Assembly (NCBI GenBank): GCA_965215705.1
Contig: CBDCEE010000003.1
Coordinates: 744,001 to 808,000, forward strand
Direction: 5' to 3'
Length of the DNA: 64,000 bases
DNA from: JAAXPZ01 sp965215705
GTDB lineage: Bacteria; Campylobacterota; Campylobacteria; Campylobacterales; Sulfurovaceae
In this document: positions 16,073 through 23,268 of the stretch, piece after piece
Position numbering within the stretch: position 1 is the stretch's first letter
Layout: each line of letters starts with the position of its first letter
Notes under the pieces: generated by a model
What the model was told of the DNA's origin: nothing
Database searches by the model: none
Seen by the model: only the letters and a program-made list of their open reading frames with translations
Program-made: the position numbers and the translations under genes

Positions 16073-17483
16073 GATAGACCTCAATGCCCTTTTTCCTGTC
16101 AGACCCAGACAGTTTCATGAAAGTGAGGTTTTTGATGTGGCAGTGATCGGTGCAGGCGTGGTGGGCTGTGCGATCTTTAAAGCATTTTGTGAGCAGGGGG
16201 CCAAGACCGTACTGGTCGAAAAAGCCAATGACATTCTGGAGGGTGCCAGCAAGGGCAACAGCGCCATCTTGCATACTGGCTTCGATGCACCACCGGAGTC
16301 TCTGGAGCTTGAGTGTGTCCAGGCAGGCTATGCAGAGTATAGGAAGATCTATAAAGAGATGAACCTTCAGCTACGGCCTACCAAAGCTATGGTCGTCGCA
16401 TGGAACGAGGAGCAGCTTGACAAGCTCGATGCCATCCAGCAGAAGGGCTTTGGTAATGGGGTCAAGGAGCTCGATCTCATCGATGCCAAGCAGGTACATA
16501 AGCTGGAGCCCCATCTCTCCAGCAATGCACAGGGAGCCATCATCGTCCACGGAGAGTCCGTCATCGATGCCTGGTCTGCCCCACTCGCCTATGTCAAAAA
16601 AGGTCTCGCACATGGCGGCAAGACTGCCTTTAGCCATGAGATCACAGGCGGGCACTATACAGGTGAGTATTGGGAGCTGGAGACTACACAGGAGCCCATC
16701 CGCGCCAAAGTGGTCATCAATGCTGCAGGACTCTATGGCGATGTCGTAGAGAAGATCAGTGGCAATGTGGATTTCAAGATCATCCCACGTAAGGGGCAGT
16801 TCGTGATCTTCGATGAGACCGCCTATGACCTGATCGAGTCGATCATCCTGCCTGTGCCTACCAAGCGTACCAAAGGCGTGGTCATTACCAAGACTGCCTT
16901 TGGCAACCTGCTCGTAGGGCCTACCGCAGAGGATCAGGAGAGCCGTACAGACAGCATGACCGTAGAGGAGATGCTCGAAGACCTCAAGCAAAAAGCCTAC
17001 GCCATGCTCCCTGCCTTGAAAGGACACGGAGTGACAGCAACCTTTGCAGGGCTTCGTCCTGCCTCTGATGAGACTTATTACCGCGTCAAACGCAGTGAGG
17101 ATGGCAACTGGATCACTGTGGGGGGTATCCGATCCACAGGGCTGACTGCTGCACTGGGACTTGCCAAACATGTCGTGGAACTCCATGATACCAAGTATGA
17201 GGCAAGCGAAGCAACCAGCACTGTCACGATGCCTAACATCTCCCAATTCAGCACCAGAGATCACCAGAAAGCCGGCTACAACAGAGTCGTCTGCCACTGT
17301 GAAAATGTCACCGATCGAGAGATCCGAGAGGCCTGTGCAGGTGAGGTACCCGCAGGTACCATCGGAGGTCTTAAGCGGCGTACCAGAGCGATGATGGGTC
17401 GCTGTCAGGGCTTCAACTGCATGGCAGCAGTCAGCAGTATCGCAGAAAGTGAGGGCAAAAAATCATGTGCCAAGAAAGTATGA
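16065..17483 (+). CDS. FAD-dependent oxidoreductase with C-terminal BFD [2Fe-2S] domain (GlpA-like)
   Basis: A 472-residue flavoprotein. The N-terminal DAO domain has the dinucleotide motif VIGAGVVGCAIFKAFCEQG and GASKGNSAILHTGFDAPP, as in GlpA and L-2-hydroxyglutarate oxidase-like proteins. The C-terminal 60 residues are a bacterioferredoxin-associated-ferredoxin-like domain with four cysteines: VCHCENVTDREIREAC and GRCQGFNC. In anaerobic GlpA and in clostridial glycerol-3-phosphate oxidoreductases the same two domains occur together. The gene overlaps both neighbours (8 and 19 bases), so the protein probably forms a complex with the next flavoprotein. Glycerol-3-phosphate is the likely but unproven substrate. 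Confidence 0.85.
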   Translation: MNKIDLNALFPVRPRQFHESEVFDVAVIGAGVVGCAIFKAFCEQGAKTVLVEKANDILEGASKGNSAILHTGFDAPPESLELECVQAGYAEYRKIYKEMNLQLRPTKAMVVAWNEEQLDKLDAIQQKGFGNGVKELDLIDAKQVHKLEPHLSSNAQGAIIVHGESVIDAWSAPLAYVKKGLAHGGKTAFSHEITGGHYTGEYWELETTQEPIRAKVVINAAGLYGDVVEKISGNVDFKIIPRKGQFVIFDETAYDLIESIILPVPTKRTKGVVITKTAFGNLLVGPTAEDQESRTDSMTVEEMLEDLKQKAYAMLPALKGHGVTATFAGLRPASDETYYRVKRSEDGNWITVGGIRSTGLTAALGLAKHVVELHDTKYEASEATSTVTMPNISQFSTRDHQKAGYNRVVCHCENVTDREIREACAGEVPAGTIGGLKRRTRAMMGRCQGFNCMAAVSSIAESEGKKSCAKKV

Positions 17484-18709
17484 ATAGTAAAAGTATAATA
17501 GATATCGAGATCGCCATCATCGGTGCAGGCCCCGCAGGTATCGCAGCCGCCATAGAGCTCTCCAAGCTGGGTCACGCAGAAGAGATGATCGTCTTTGACC
17601 GTGAAAACCGAGTAGCCATGACCTCCAGACACTGCAACCATCAGGGTTTTGGTCTTCTGGAGTTCAAACGTCCCCTCTCTGGTGCAGACTATGCTGACAA
17701 GCTGGCACAAAAAGCCACAGAGTACAATATCACCCTCAAGCTCAAGCATACCCTCACAGAGATAGGAGGAGACCTACTGACCTTTAGCAGCCCCGATGGA
17801 GAGATCTGCTATAGAGCCAAGCGTATCCTCTTTGCTATGGGTGCCAGAGAGACCACACGTCCTGCCCTACTGGTCAGTGGAGGTCGTAGTCCCAACATCA
17901 TCACCACAGGGGCTCTCCAGCGATTTAGCTACATCCAGCAGAGACAGCCCTTTAGCAAAGCAGTCATCATAGGGAGCGAAGTAGTCTCCTTCTCCGCTAT
18001 CATGACTGCCAGACATGCAGGTATAGAGATCGAAGGTATCATCGAAGAGGATACCAAAGTCCGTAGCTTCAGTATGCTCAAACCTCTCTCACAGTACCTG
18101 TTCAAAGTCCCCGTGCATACAGACTCCAAGCTCCTGCGTATCAACACAGAGGACAAAGAGGTCACAGGGGTCACCATCCTCAAAAACGGCACAGAAGAGA
18201 CCATAGCCTGTGACGGCGTGATCTTCTCAGGAGGGTTTGTGCCTGAGAGCTCTCTGTTACACAAGTACCTAGAGGATTTTGACACACGCAACTACTCACT
18301 GCCTATCACTCAGCATTTCCAGAGTGCTAACAAGCGATACTTTCTCGCGGGCAATGTGATCAGAGGGGCGTTGACGGCATTTAACTGCTATTTTGAGGGC
18401 AAGGAAGCAGGCAAGCAGATCCATACTTCACTACAGACAGACCAAGCCCCTGTCACACTCCCGATAGAGGCAGACCCCATGATAGAGTGGCTCTATCCCA
18501 GCCTGCTTGATATCGCCAAAGAGCCCAAGCACCTCACACGCATACGCTTCGCACATCCTACCCAAGGGCTCCTGCGTGTCCTGCTCAACGGCAAAGAGGT
18601 GATGAGACAGGATATCAACGCCAAACCCCATCTCAAGATCACCGTGGATTGGTTCAACCGCCCTGTCAAGGCAGGCGATACTCTAGAACTACACTACGAG
18701 GAGTCCTAA
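17465..18709 (+). CDS. NAD(P)/FAD-dependent oxidoreductase (GlpB/sarcosine-oxidase-alpha-like)
   Basis: A 414-residue two-dinucleotide-domain flavoprotein. The FAD motif AIIGAGPAGIAAAIELSKLG lies at residues 16-35; MGARETTRPALLVSGGRSPN and the central SKAVIIGSEVVSFSAIM mark the NAD(P) side. A C-terminal segment of about 90 residues after the reductase core is not part of the usual fold. It overlaps the GlpA-like gene by 19 bases and probably pairs with it, as similar protein pairs do next to glpK in Firmicutes. Here it could give electrons from glycerol-3-phosphate to NAD or another carrier. The first Met (17465) or the Met at 17480 could be the start. Confidence 0.8.
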   Translation: MCQESMNSKSIIDIEIAIIGAGPAGIAAAIELSKLGHAEEMIVFDRENRVAMTSRHCNHQGFGLLEFKRPLSGADYADKLAQKATEYNITLKLKHTLTEIGGDLLTFSSPDGEICYRAKRILFAMGARETTRPALLVSGGRSPNIITTGALQRFSYIQQRQPFSKAVIIGSEVVSFSAIMTARHAGIEIEGIIEEDTKVRSFSMLKPLSQYLFKVPVHTDSKLLRINTEDKEVTGVTILKNGTEETIACDGVIFSGGFVPESSLLHKYLEDFDTRNYSLPITQHFQSANKRYFLAGNVIRGALTAFNCYFEGKEAGKQIHTSLQTDQAPVTLPIEADPMIEWLYPSLLDIAKEPKHLTRIRFAHPTQGLLRVLLNGKEVMRQDINAKPHLKITVDWFNRPVKAGDTLELHYEES

Positions 18710-18715
18710 GCAACC

Positions 18716-19441
18716 ATGCCAAGTGAACTCCTACTGGGTCTTCTGACCTTTTTTACCTCCACTGTAGCAGGTGTGGTAGGGATCGGTGGCGGCATGATGC
18801 TGATCGCCATCCTGCCCTCCTTTGGTCTGCTCCCACTCAATGCCCTCATCCCGGTACATGCCATGACCCAGATGTCCAGCAACCTCTCTCGTGCGATCTT
18901 TGGCTGGGATGCGGTCAAGACCGAGGTGATCCCCAAGTTCCTCGTAGGGTCACTACTGGGCATCACTTTTTTCGCCTCGATCCTCTACTTCATCTCTCTG
19001 GAGTATATCCCACTGTTCATCGGTGTTTATATCCTCCTCTCACTCTGGAGCAAGCAGTTCAACCAACGCATCAAACGCTATGAGAACTACTACCTAGCAG
19101 GCTTCTTCCAGACAGGACTCTCCATCGTCGTAGGTGCCACAGGCCCCCTCACCATGAGTCTCCTCCTCAAAGACTACAACGACCGAGATATCGTAGTAGC
19201 CACAGGAGCCGCCCTCATGAGCATCACCCACACCCTCAAGGTCATCGTCTTTCTCTTCTTTGGCTTCGTGTTCTGGGACTACATCTGGATACTGAGTGCT
19301 ATGATCGCTGGTGCGGCGGCTGGGTCGTATGCGGGGACAAAGCTACGTGGCAAGATCGATGGGAAGAAGTTTGTGATGGTGCTCAAAGTGTTGTTGTCGG
19401 CTTTGGCGGTGAAGTTGGTGGTTGGGATTTTGGTGGGGTAG
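18716..19441 (+). CDS. TauE/SafE-family anion exporter
   Basis: A 241-residue membrane protein of the TauE/SafE (sulfite exporter) family, with the N-terminal signature TSTVAGVVGIGGGMMLIAIL and the second repeat QTGLSIVVGATGPLTMSLLL. Members export sulfite, sulfoacetate or other small organic anions. About eight helices are expected, which fits the length. It starts 6 bases after the preceding flavoprotein stop, so it is the last gene of the glpD cluster. The substrate in this setting is unknown. Confidence 0.85.
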   Translation: MPSELLLGLLTFFTSTVAGVVGIGGGMMLIAILPSFGLLPLNALIPVHAMTQMSSNLSRAIFGWDAVKTEVIPKFLVGSLLGITFFASILYFISLEYIPLFIGVYILLSLWSKQFNQRIKRYENYYLAGFFQTGLSIVVGATGPLTMSLLLKDYNDRDIVVATGAALMSITHTLKVIVFLFFGFVFWDYIWILSAMIAGAAAGSYAGTKLRGKIDGKKFVMVLKVLLSALAVKLVVGILVG

Positions 19442-19460
19442 GACTACTCTTACTCTTATT

Positions 19461-19478
19461 CCTAAGCTGCAGCTTGGG
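19461..19478 (+). terminator. Possible terminator hairpin after the TauE-like gene
   Basis: A seven-base-pair stem, CCTAAGC with GCTTGGG, around the loop TGCA, 20 bases after the stop codon. There is no run of T after it, so it may be a Rho-assisted end or an mRNA-protecting hairpin. Confidence 0.35.
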
Positions 19479-19530
19479 TATAAGATAAATAGAATAATAA
19501 GCTTTTTCTAACTATTCAGATGATAAAATA

Positions 19531-19640
19531 AAAAGGCCAAACCTATCTCGTAAGATAGGGACGGAAAGCCTTAGGGTCTGCTTTATAACTTATAATAAAT
19601 AGATTGCCAGGTTGCATTATTACGTTCTTCGTAGAAGGAG
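19531..19640 (+). ncRNA. Candidate cyclic-di-GMP (GEMM-I-like) riboswitch with sequestered ribosome site
   Basis: The block matches the GEMM-I layout. AAGGC (19533-19537) pairs with GCCTT (19568-19572). Between them are CAAACC, a perfect 7-bp hairpin (19542-19559, loop CGTA) and GGGACGGAAAGCC. Then comes GGGTCT, an AT-rich second stem (UCU/AGA and UUUAU/AUAAA) and TTGCCAGGTTGC (19604-19615). Known GEMM-I RNAs have GGGACGCAAAGCC here, so one core base differs. Just after it TTCTTC (19625-19630) pairs with GAAGGA (19634-19639), hiding the ribosome site of the small gene at 19648. Ligand class (c-di-GMP or cGAMP) is not decided from sequence alone. Confidence 0.65.
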
Positions 19641-19647
19641 GCACATA

Positions 19648-19728
19648 ATGTCTTTTGAAAACTTTATCGCATTTCTTGGCTATTTGTTTCTTACCGTGCA
19701 CTATCTTGTCCACATAATTAAACATTAA
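19648..19728 (+). CDS. 26-residue membrane peptide gene behind riboswitch
   Basis: A short gene starting at ATG 19648 with a strong ribosome site AGAAGGAGG (19633-19641) six bases upstream. The peptide begins MSFENFIAFLGYLFLTVHYL and ends in a short HIIKH tail: one hydrophobic helix with three histidines, one Lys and one Glu. No family is recognised. Its start is controlled by the candidate riboswitch and a strong hairpin follows 12 bases after the stop, so it is a self-contained transcription unit. A signal-controlled membrane microprotein or a type I toxin-like peptide are both possible. Confidence 0.55.
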   Translation: MSFENFIAFLGYLFLTVHYLVHIIKH

Positions 19729-19740
19729 GTCAATTCATTA

Positions 19741-19762
19741 CCCCAAAGTTTCCACTTTGGGG
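19741..19762 (+). terminator. Hairpin terminator after the 26-residue peptide gene
   Basis: Perfect 9-bp stem CCCCAAAGT / ACTTTGGGG with loop TTCC. The stem is strong, but the bases after it (TGACTGTTTAAC) form only a weak T-run. It closes the riboswitch-peptide unit. Confidence 0.6.
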
Positions 19763-19847
19763 TGACTGTTTAACTCTAACTACACACCTATTCAAATCAT
19801 TGATTCTCTAATTATCATATTATATGTAGTGACCCACATCTCTCTCG

Positions 19848-19951
19848 TTCCGTATCTCCTGATGCGGAATGTATATTCAATATTGCAATATACTTGGGGG
19901 TTCTTTTGTGATCTCAAGTTGGGGAAATATTCCATATCGGGAGATATGGAA
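19848..19951. repeat. Pair of related hairpins forming a long inverted repeat
   Basis: Hairpin A at 19848-19869 has stem TTCCGTATC/GATGCGGAA with one G-T pair and loop TCCT. Hairpin B at 19930-19951 has a perfect stem TTCCATATC/GATATGGAA and loop GGGA. Hairpin A is close to the reverse complement of B, so the two can also pair with each other, and the loops TCTCC and GGAGA are complementary. Between them lies a near-palindrome around 19870-19892 (GTATATT ... AATATAC pattern). No gene lies here. It may be a structured RNA, a transcription barrier or a small mobile-element remnant. Confidence 0.4.
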
Positions 19952-19981
19952 CAAGACAAAGAGAAATACTCCACACCGCCC

Positions 19982-20027
19982 TTGACATTCTAAACAATAC
20001 GATATATAATACGATTAAACATACGAT
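19982..20027 (+). promoter_or_regulatory. Antitoxin-toxin promoter with three phased ATACGAT repeats
   Basis: A consensus sigma-70 promoter: TTGACA (19982-19987), 17 bases, TATAAT (20005-20010). Three copies of ATACGAT lie at 19997-20003, 20009-20015 and 20021-20027, exactly 12 bases apart, overlapping the -10 box and the start of the message. Phased repeats like this fit autoregulation by the antitoxin or the toxin-antitoxin complex. AAAGGAG follows before the ATG at 20040. Confidence 0.7.
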
Positions 20028-20039
20028 AAAGGAGATGCT

Positions 20040-20300
20040 ATGACCATCACCGCCAATGACCTCAAGGTCAAAGGAGTAGGCATACTCGAAAGTATGCTAC
20101 ACAAACTCGATGAAGTCCTCATCTCCGTACGAGGACAGAGCAAATATGTCGTAGTGGATATCAAACGCTATGAATATCTGCGAGAGTGTGAACTAGAACA
20201 TGCCTATGCAGAGGTACAGAGAGAACGAGCAGAAGGCAAGTCACGTATCATGACCGCACAAGAGCATATCGCAGAGCTAGAAGATGCCTTACAGGATTGA
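20040..20300 (+). CDS. Phd/YefM-type antitoxin
   Basis: An 86-residue protein with a Phd/YefM-like N-terminal DNA-binding half (TITANDLKVKGVGILESMLH, then RGQSKYVVVDIKRYEYLRE) and a charged C-terminal half that should wrap around the toxin (YAEVQRERAEGKSRIMTAQE). The VVVDIKRYE segment is typical of the family. It overlaps the toxin gene by 17 bases, so the two are coupled. The promoter in front is a strong one with phased repeats, as expected for an autoregulated type II system. Confidence 0.8.
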   Translation: MTITANDLKVKGVGILESMLHKLDEVLISVRGQSKYVVVDIKRYEYLRECELEHAYAEVQRERAEGKSRIMTAQEHIAELEDALQD

Positions 20301-20562
20301 GATCACAGAGGCTTATCAGAAAAAGCTCATTAAGTTTCTCAAAAGACATAGAGACATTACATCCAAATACAGCAAAGTCATCCTCTTGCTCGAAGCTGAT
20401 CCCTATCACCCCTCACTACGCCTGCATAAACTCTCAGGCAAGCTGGAGATGCTCCACTCTGTCTCTATCGATATGCAGTACAGGATCACCATAGAGTTTA
20501 TCATCGAGGACAAAAAGATCATCCCCATCAATATCGGCACACACGATGAAGTGTATCGATAG
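20284..20562 (+). CDS. RelE/ParE-superfamily toxin
   Basis: A 92-residue toxin: YRIEITEAYQKKLIKFLKRH at the start, LRLHKLSGKLEMLHSVSID in the middle and MQYRITIEFIIEDKKIIPIN then IGTHDEVYR at the end. These are the marks of the RelE/YafQ branch, mRNA interferases that act at the ribosome; the terminal GTHDEVYR matches the usual YafQ-like IGxHDxxY ending. It is preceded by and overlaps the Phd-type antitoxin. A short fossil of a second, similar gene end is seen at 23269-23292. Confidence 0.8.
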   Translation: MPYRIEITEAYQKKLIKFLKRHRDITSKYSKVILLLEADPYHPSLRLHKLSGKLEMLHSVSIDMQYRITIEFIIEDKKIIPINIGTHDEVYR

Positions 20563-20590
20563 CTTCTCTCCACCTAGAAAAAACTATCTC

Positions 20591-20860
20591 CTATATCTTC
20601 AACTCCAACTTATTCGTACTATAGTTATGCACCAGTGACTGGATGATACTCTGATAAGAGATACCGATATCTGCCGCTCTCTGTTTGATAAAGTCCAGAT
20701 CGGATCTTTTGAGATTGATGCTGATCTGTTTCTTTTCATTGAGATACGCCAGCGTATCACTCGCCATCTCTTTCAGTGCCTCGTTGTCAAATGGTACTGA
20801 GGCCACAGGTGCATTCTCAACAGCATCCAATAGCTCTAACTCTTCTTCTGTATATTTCAT
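20591..20860 (-). CDS. brnA: BrnA/CopG-type antitoxin
   Basis: An 89-residue antitoxin. The C-terminal part KQISINLKRSDLDFIKQRAA followed by DIGISYQSIIQSLVHNY is a ribbon-helix-helix DNA-binding domain as in BrnA; the N-terminal half is acidic and should contact the toxin. It starts inside the last bases of the BrnT-like gene (4-base overlap), the toxin-first order typical of BrnTA. The pair converges on the RelE-type pair, leaving 28 bases between stops. Confidence 0.75.
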   Translation of the reverse strand: MKYTEEELELLDAVENAPVASVPFDNEALKEMASDTLAYLNEKKQISINLKRSDLDFIKQRAADIGISYQSIIQSLVHNYSTNKLELKI

Positions 20861-21129
20861 CTGTTCTCCTTTGTATATTTTTTATGTAATTTTCTGCTTG
20901 GAATGATATTTTTCAAAAAGACATCATCACCATCGAATACATAAGGCACATAGTGTATATATCCACCCAAAGCGATCACATAGATGAATTGACGAGGGTA
21001 CTTCTCCACATTGGGATGCTTGTAGTGATCGATGACACCCTCTTGGCTGATCACCTTCACCACATCATTGAAGCTAAACCCTCGTTGAGATTTTAAGATA
21101 CTGTTCTTCTCTTCATTCCATTTAAACAC
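20857..21129 (-). CDS. brnT: BrnT-family toxin
   Basis: A 90-residue protein of the BrnT ribonuclease toxin family: FKWNEEKNSILKSQRGFSF at the N-terminus (usual form WDxxKxxxNxxKHGVSF), a short strand-rich core and a C-terminal IIPSRKLHKKYTKENR, where the family has ISARxAxxxExxxY. The family's usual Glu-Arg-rich ending is altered, so activity is not certain. It lies first in the operon, followed by its antitoxin with 4 bases overlap. A consensus promoter is 30 bases upstream. Confidence 0.75.
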   Translation of the reverse strand: MFKWNEEKNSILKSQRGFSFNDVVKVISQEGVIDHYKHPNVEKYPRQFIYVIALGGYIHYVPYVFDGDDVFLKNIIPSRKLHKKYTKENR

Positions 21130-21159
21130 TATATGCCTTTATATTTCATATATATAAGC

Positions 21160-21188
21160 ATTATAATATATATCTATGATAATGTCAA
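21160..21188 (-). promoter_or_regulatory. Consensus promoter of the brnT-brnA operon
   Basis: Read on the minus strand: TTGACA (21188-21183), 17 bases, TATAAT (21165-21160). Long AT palindromes of the TTATATATAT type overlap the -10 box and the leader, a likely binding place for the ribbon-helix-helix antitoxin. Confidence 0.65.
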
Positions 21189-21222
21189 TAGTCTATTTTA
21201 CTTATCTTTAAAAGAGAAAATT

Positions 21223-21269
21223 AGGGTTGGTTTGCTCGCAGGAAATGCTCTTAGAGTGCAGCCAACCCT
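21223..21269. repeat. Inverted repeat AGGGTTGG ... CCAACCCT
   Basis: An 8-bp perfect stem around a 31-base loop. On the minus strand it follows the 197-residue secreted protein gene by about 85 bases and is followed by an A/T-rich tract ending in TTTTCTCTTTT, so it may end that transcript. No gene is seen between 21270 and 21352. Confidence 0.4.
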
Positions 21270-21352
21270 CTCTTATTCCCACGATTCTCGGGGGTGTGCA
21301 TAAGGATATTCAAAACAATAGGACTTCTCCACCCTCTCTACAGTCTGTAGGC

Positions 21353-21946
21353 TTACATATGTGGATTTTGACCATTCGCCATCATCCAGTGATGTGGTTG
21401 ATGATGTGTGCCGTATGCCATGAGCCCTATATAGCCCAAGCCTCGGATTTTGTTGATCTCATTTTGCTTTGAGGTCGTTGTTTTTATAATAAAGTTTTTA
21501 TTTCTTTCTTCTACTTTCATGTCCCAACCCGTATCCATCTTCAGCTGGCTTGGATGAGCTATAAATACTCTTTTTAGGGCGCTGTATGCTCTTGGTGTTG
21601 TAGCCTTGATGGTGGCTTCTACTCCATTTGGTATGTTTTTTTGAGAGAGGACTTCTATATTGAATGTCATATCTTGCATATCTGAGAGGTGAGCTCTTAG
21701 TGCTTCTATATTGACTTTTGACCAATCTGTATCTGGATTATTCTTTAGTTTTCTTATCACTTCTTGGATAGTACCAAAAGCATCATTTCCAGCTTCAGTG
21801 AGTACTATTTTAGTATCTTTTCCTGTATGATTCATGCTCTTTGTGTGTATCTGTACACTATTTTGTTGCATTTCTTGTTGATTGTTTTCATCTGAGGCAT
21901 ATGCACCTGTTACCATAACTACTACTGCTAAAATAAGTTTTTTCAT
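21353..21946 (-). CDS. Secreted protein of unknown function
   Basis: A 197-residue protein with a signal peptide (MKKLILAVVVMVTGAYASDE, with likely cut after AYA). The mature part is polar, with Gln/Asn-rich residues 20-40 and a His/Met-rich tail (THHQPHHWMMANGQNPHM) that could bind metal. No family is recognised. The ribosome site AAGGAT lies 8 bases before the ATG, but an IS30 element has entered only 17 bases upstream of the start codon, so the native promoter is cut off. Expression now depends on the IS, whose transposase gene points the same way. Confidence 0.7.
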   Translation of the reverse strand: MKKLILAVVVMVTGAYASDENNQQEMQQNSVQIHTKSMNHTGKDTKIVLTEAGNDAFGTIQEVIRKLKNNPDTDWSKVNIEALRAHLSDMQDMTFNIEVLSQKNIPNGVEATIKATTPRAYSALKRVFIAHPSQLKMDTGWDMKVEERNKNFIIKTTTSKQNEINKIRGLGYIGLMAYGTHHQPHHWMMANGQNPHM

Positions 21947-21963
21947 CGTTTGATCCTTGTTGA

Positions 21964-23119
21964 CCTGAATTTAAATCCAAAGTGCAATTTCACCTCTAAA
22001 AAATTCTATCCAAATTTTCCTATGAAGCCTTTAAATTTTCATGAAATACCTCATAAGGTGTTCTCCATCCTAGAGATTTTCTAGGTCTATGGTTAAGTCT
22101 GTTCTCAATCCTTTTAATATCTTTAGCCGTGAGATGTTCAAAGCTACTGCCTTTTGGGATATATTGACGGATGAGTCCATTGATATTCTCATTGAGTCCT
22201 CTCTCCCAAGAGCTATAAGGATGACAGAAATAGTAATCACATTTAAGTTTTTTTGCAATGGTTTGATGTTTGGCGAACTCCAAACCGTTATCTGTGGTAA
22301 TGGTGTGCACATGTTTCTTGTATCTTCCCAGTAGTCGTATCATCTCATTGGCTACGATAAGGGCTTTCTTTCTTACAGGCAGTGAGAGTTTTACATACAT
22401 GGACTTTCGCTCTACTATAGTAACGATTGCTCCTTGTCTGCCTTTGCCAATGATGGTATCTGCTTCAAAGTCTCCTACTCTTATTTTATCATCTACGATA
22501 GTAGGTCTTTGTTCAATAGAGACTCTATTAGGGATACGGTTCTTTCGTCCTTTACCATACTTGGCTCTTCGTTTTCCTTTGTGTCTGAGCTTTGTATGGA
22601 GTGTACCATTATGCAGCCTATCTTCATGGATGAATGTGTAGATGGTGACATGGGATATGGTTATGGAGTGTTTGATAGACAGTGTGGCGGAGATCTGTTC
22701 GGGTGAGTACTCTTTTTTGAGATACTTTTTGATAAGCTTTATAGTAGAATCTGTGAGTTTTAGATTGGCTTTTCTGGCATGGTCTTGTTGCCTCTTTTTA
22801 TATTTATCATGGGCTCCATATCCAAAATAGGTTCCAGCAATATCCCCTTTGTTTCTTCGTATCTCTCGGCTGATGGTCGAGGGATGCACTCCTAGCTGTT
22901 TGGCTATCTCTTTATTGCTATATCCTCTGCTTATATAAGCTTGAATATGGTATCTTTCTCCTAGGGTTAGATGCGTATATGACATATCACTTCCTTTATC
23001 TTTGGTCAGATTTGGAAGTTATTTTAGCATCTAACCTCTTCAAATCCAAAAGAAACAACTCTCAAAAACTCTTTTTTCAAATTGTCTTTTAAAAATTGCA
23101 CTTTGGATTTAAATTCGGG
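21964..23119 (-). mobile_element. IS30-family insertion sequence, copy 2
   Basis: 1156 bases, the same length, ends and transposase as the copy at 9635-10790, and apparently identical. It is flanked by the 3-base direct repeat TGA (21961-21963 and 23120-23122), different from the ACC of copy 1, so it came in by its own event. It lies between the gene at 21353-21946 and that gene's former upstream region. Confidence 0.9.
22020..22985 (-). CDS. IS30-family transposase, copy 2
   Basis: A 321-residue DDE transposase identical in sequence to that of copy 1 (HTH with KEIAKQLGVHPSTISREIRR; core with GDFEADTIIGK, TTDNGLEFAKH, WERGLNENING). It reads toward the secreted protein gene, 73 bases away, so read-through could express that gene. 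Confidence 0.95.
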   Translation of the reverse strand: MSYTHLTLGERYHIQAYISRGYSNKEIAKQLGVHPSTISREIRRNKGDIAGTYFGYGAHDKYKKRQQDHARKANLKLTDSTIKLIKKYLKKEYSPEQISATLSIKHSITISHVTIYTFIHEDRLHNGTLHTKLRHKGKRRAKYGKGRKNRIPNRVSIEQRPTIVDDKIRVGDFEADTIIGKGRQGAIVTIVERKSMYVKLSLPVRKKALIVANEMIRLLGRYKKHVHTITTDNGLEFAKHQTIAKKLKCDYYFCHPYSSWERGLNENINGLIRQYIPKGSSFEHLTAKDIKRIENRLNHRPRKSLGWRTPYEVFHENLKAS

Positions 23120-23268
23120 TGATTTATAGTGAACGATATAGAACTACTTGTAGAGTGTCAAAACAGTCCACAATGCAAGCTATGTATATATCATTATAAT
23201 GATATATAAAAATTATATATTAGTTTTATTAATCATTATTAATGACTAGCTTATACTTCTTTGGGTGC

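Noticed and set aside
16371..17297. A 308-codon leftward frame opposite the GlpA-like gene
   Set aside because: Shadow of a well-supported flavoprotein gene; the translation is rich in Cys/His with no domain.
19543..19725. A 60-codon leftward open frame
   Set aside because: It lies over the riboswitch and the small peptide gene on the other strand, has no good ribosome site and encodes no recognisable protein.
21270..21352. Possible IS200/IS605-type right end or omega-RNA remnant
   Set aside because: The minus strand recalls such ends (CCCGAGAATCGTGGGAATAA), but no TnpA/TnpB remnant or second end was found; the impression is too weak.
9635..23119. Two direct IS30 copies as a composite transposon carrying glpD and the toxin-antitoxin genes
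   Set aside because: Each copy has its own 3-base duplication (ACC/ACC and TGA/TGA), and copy 1 splits a gene whose two halves lie on both sides of it. The copies came in separately.
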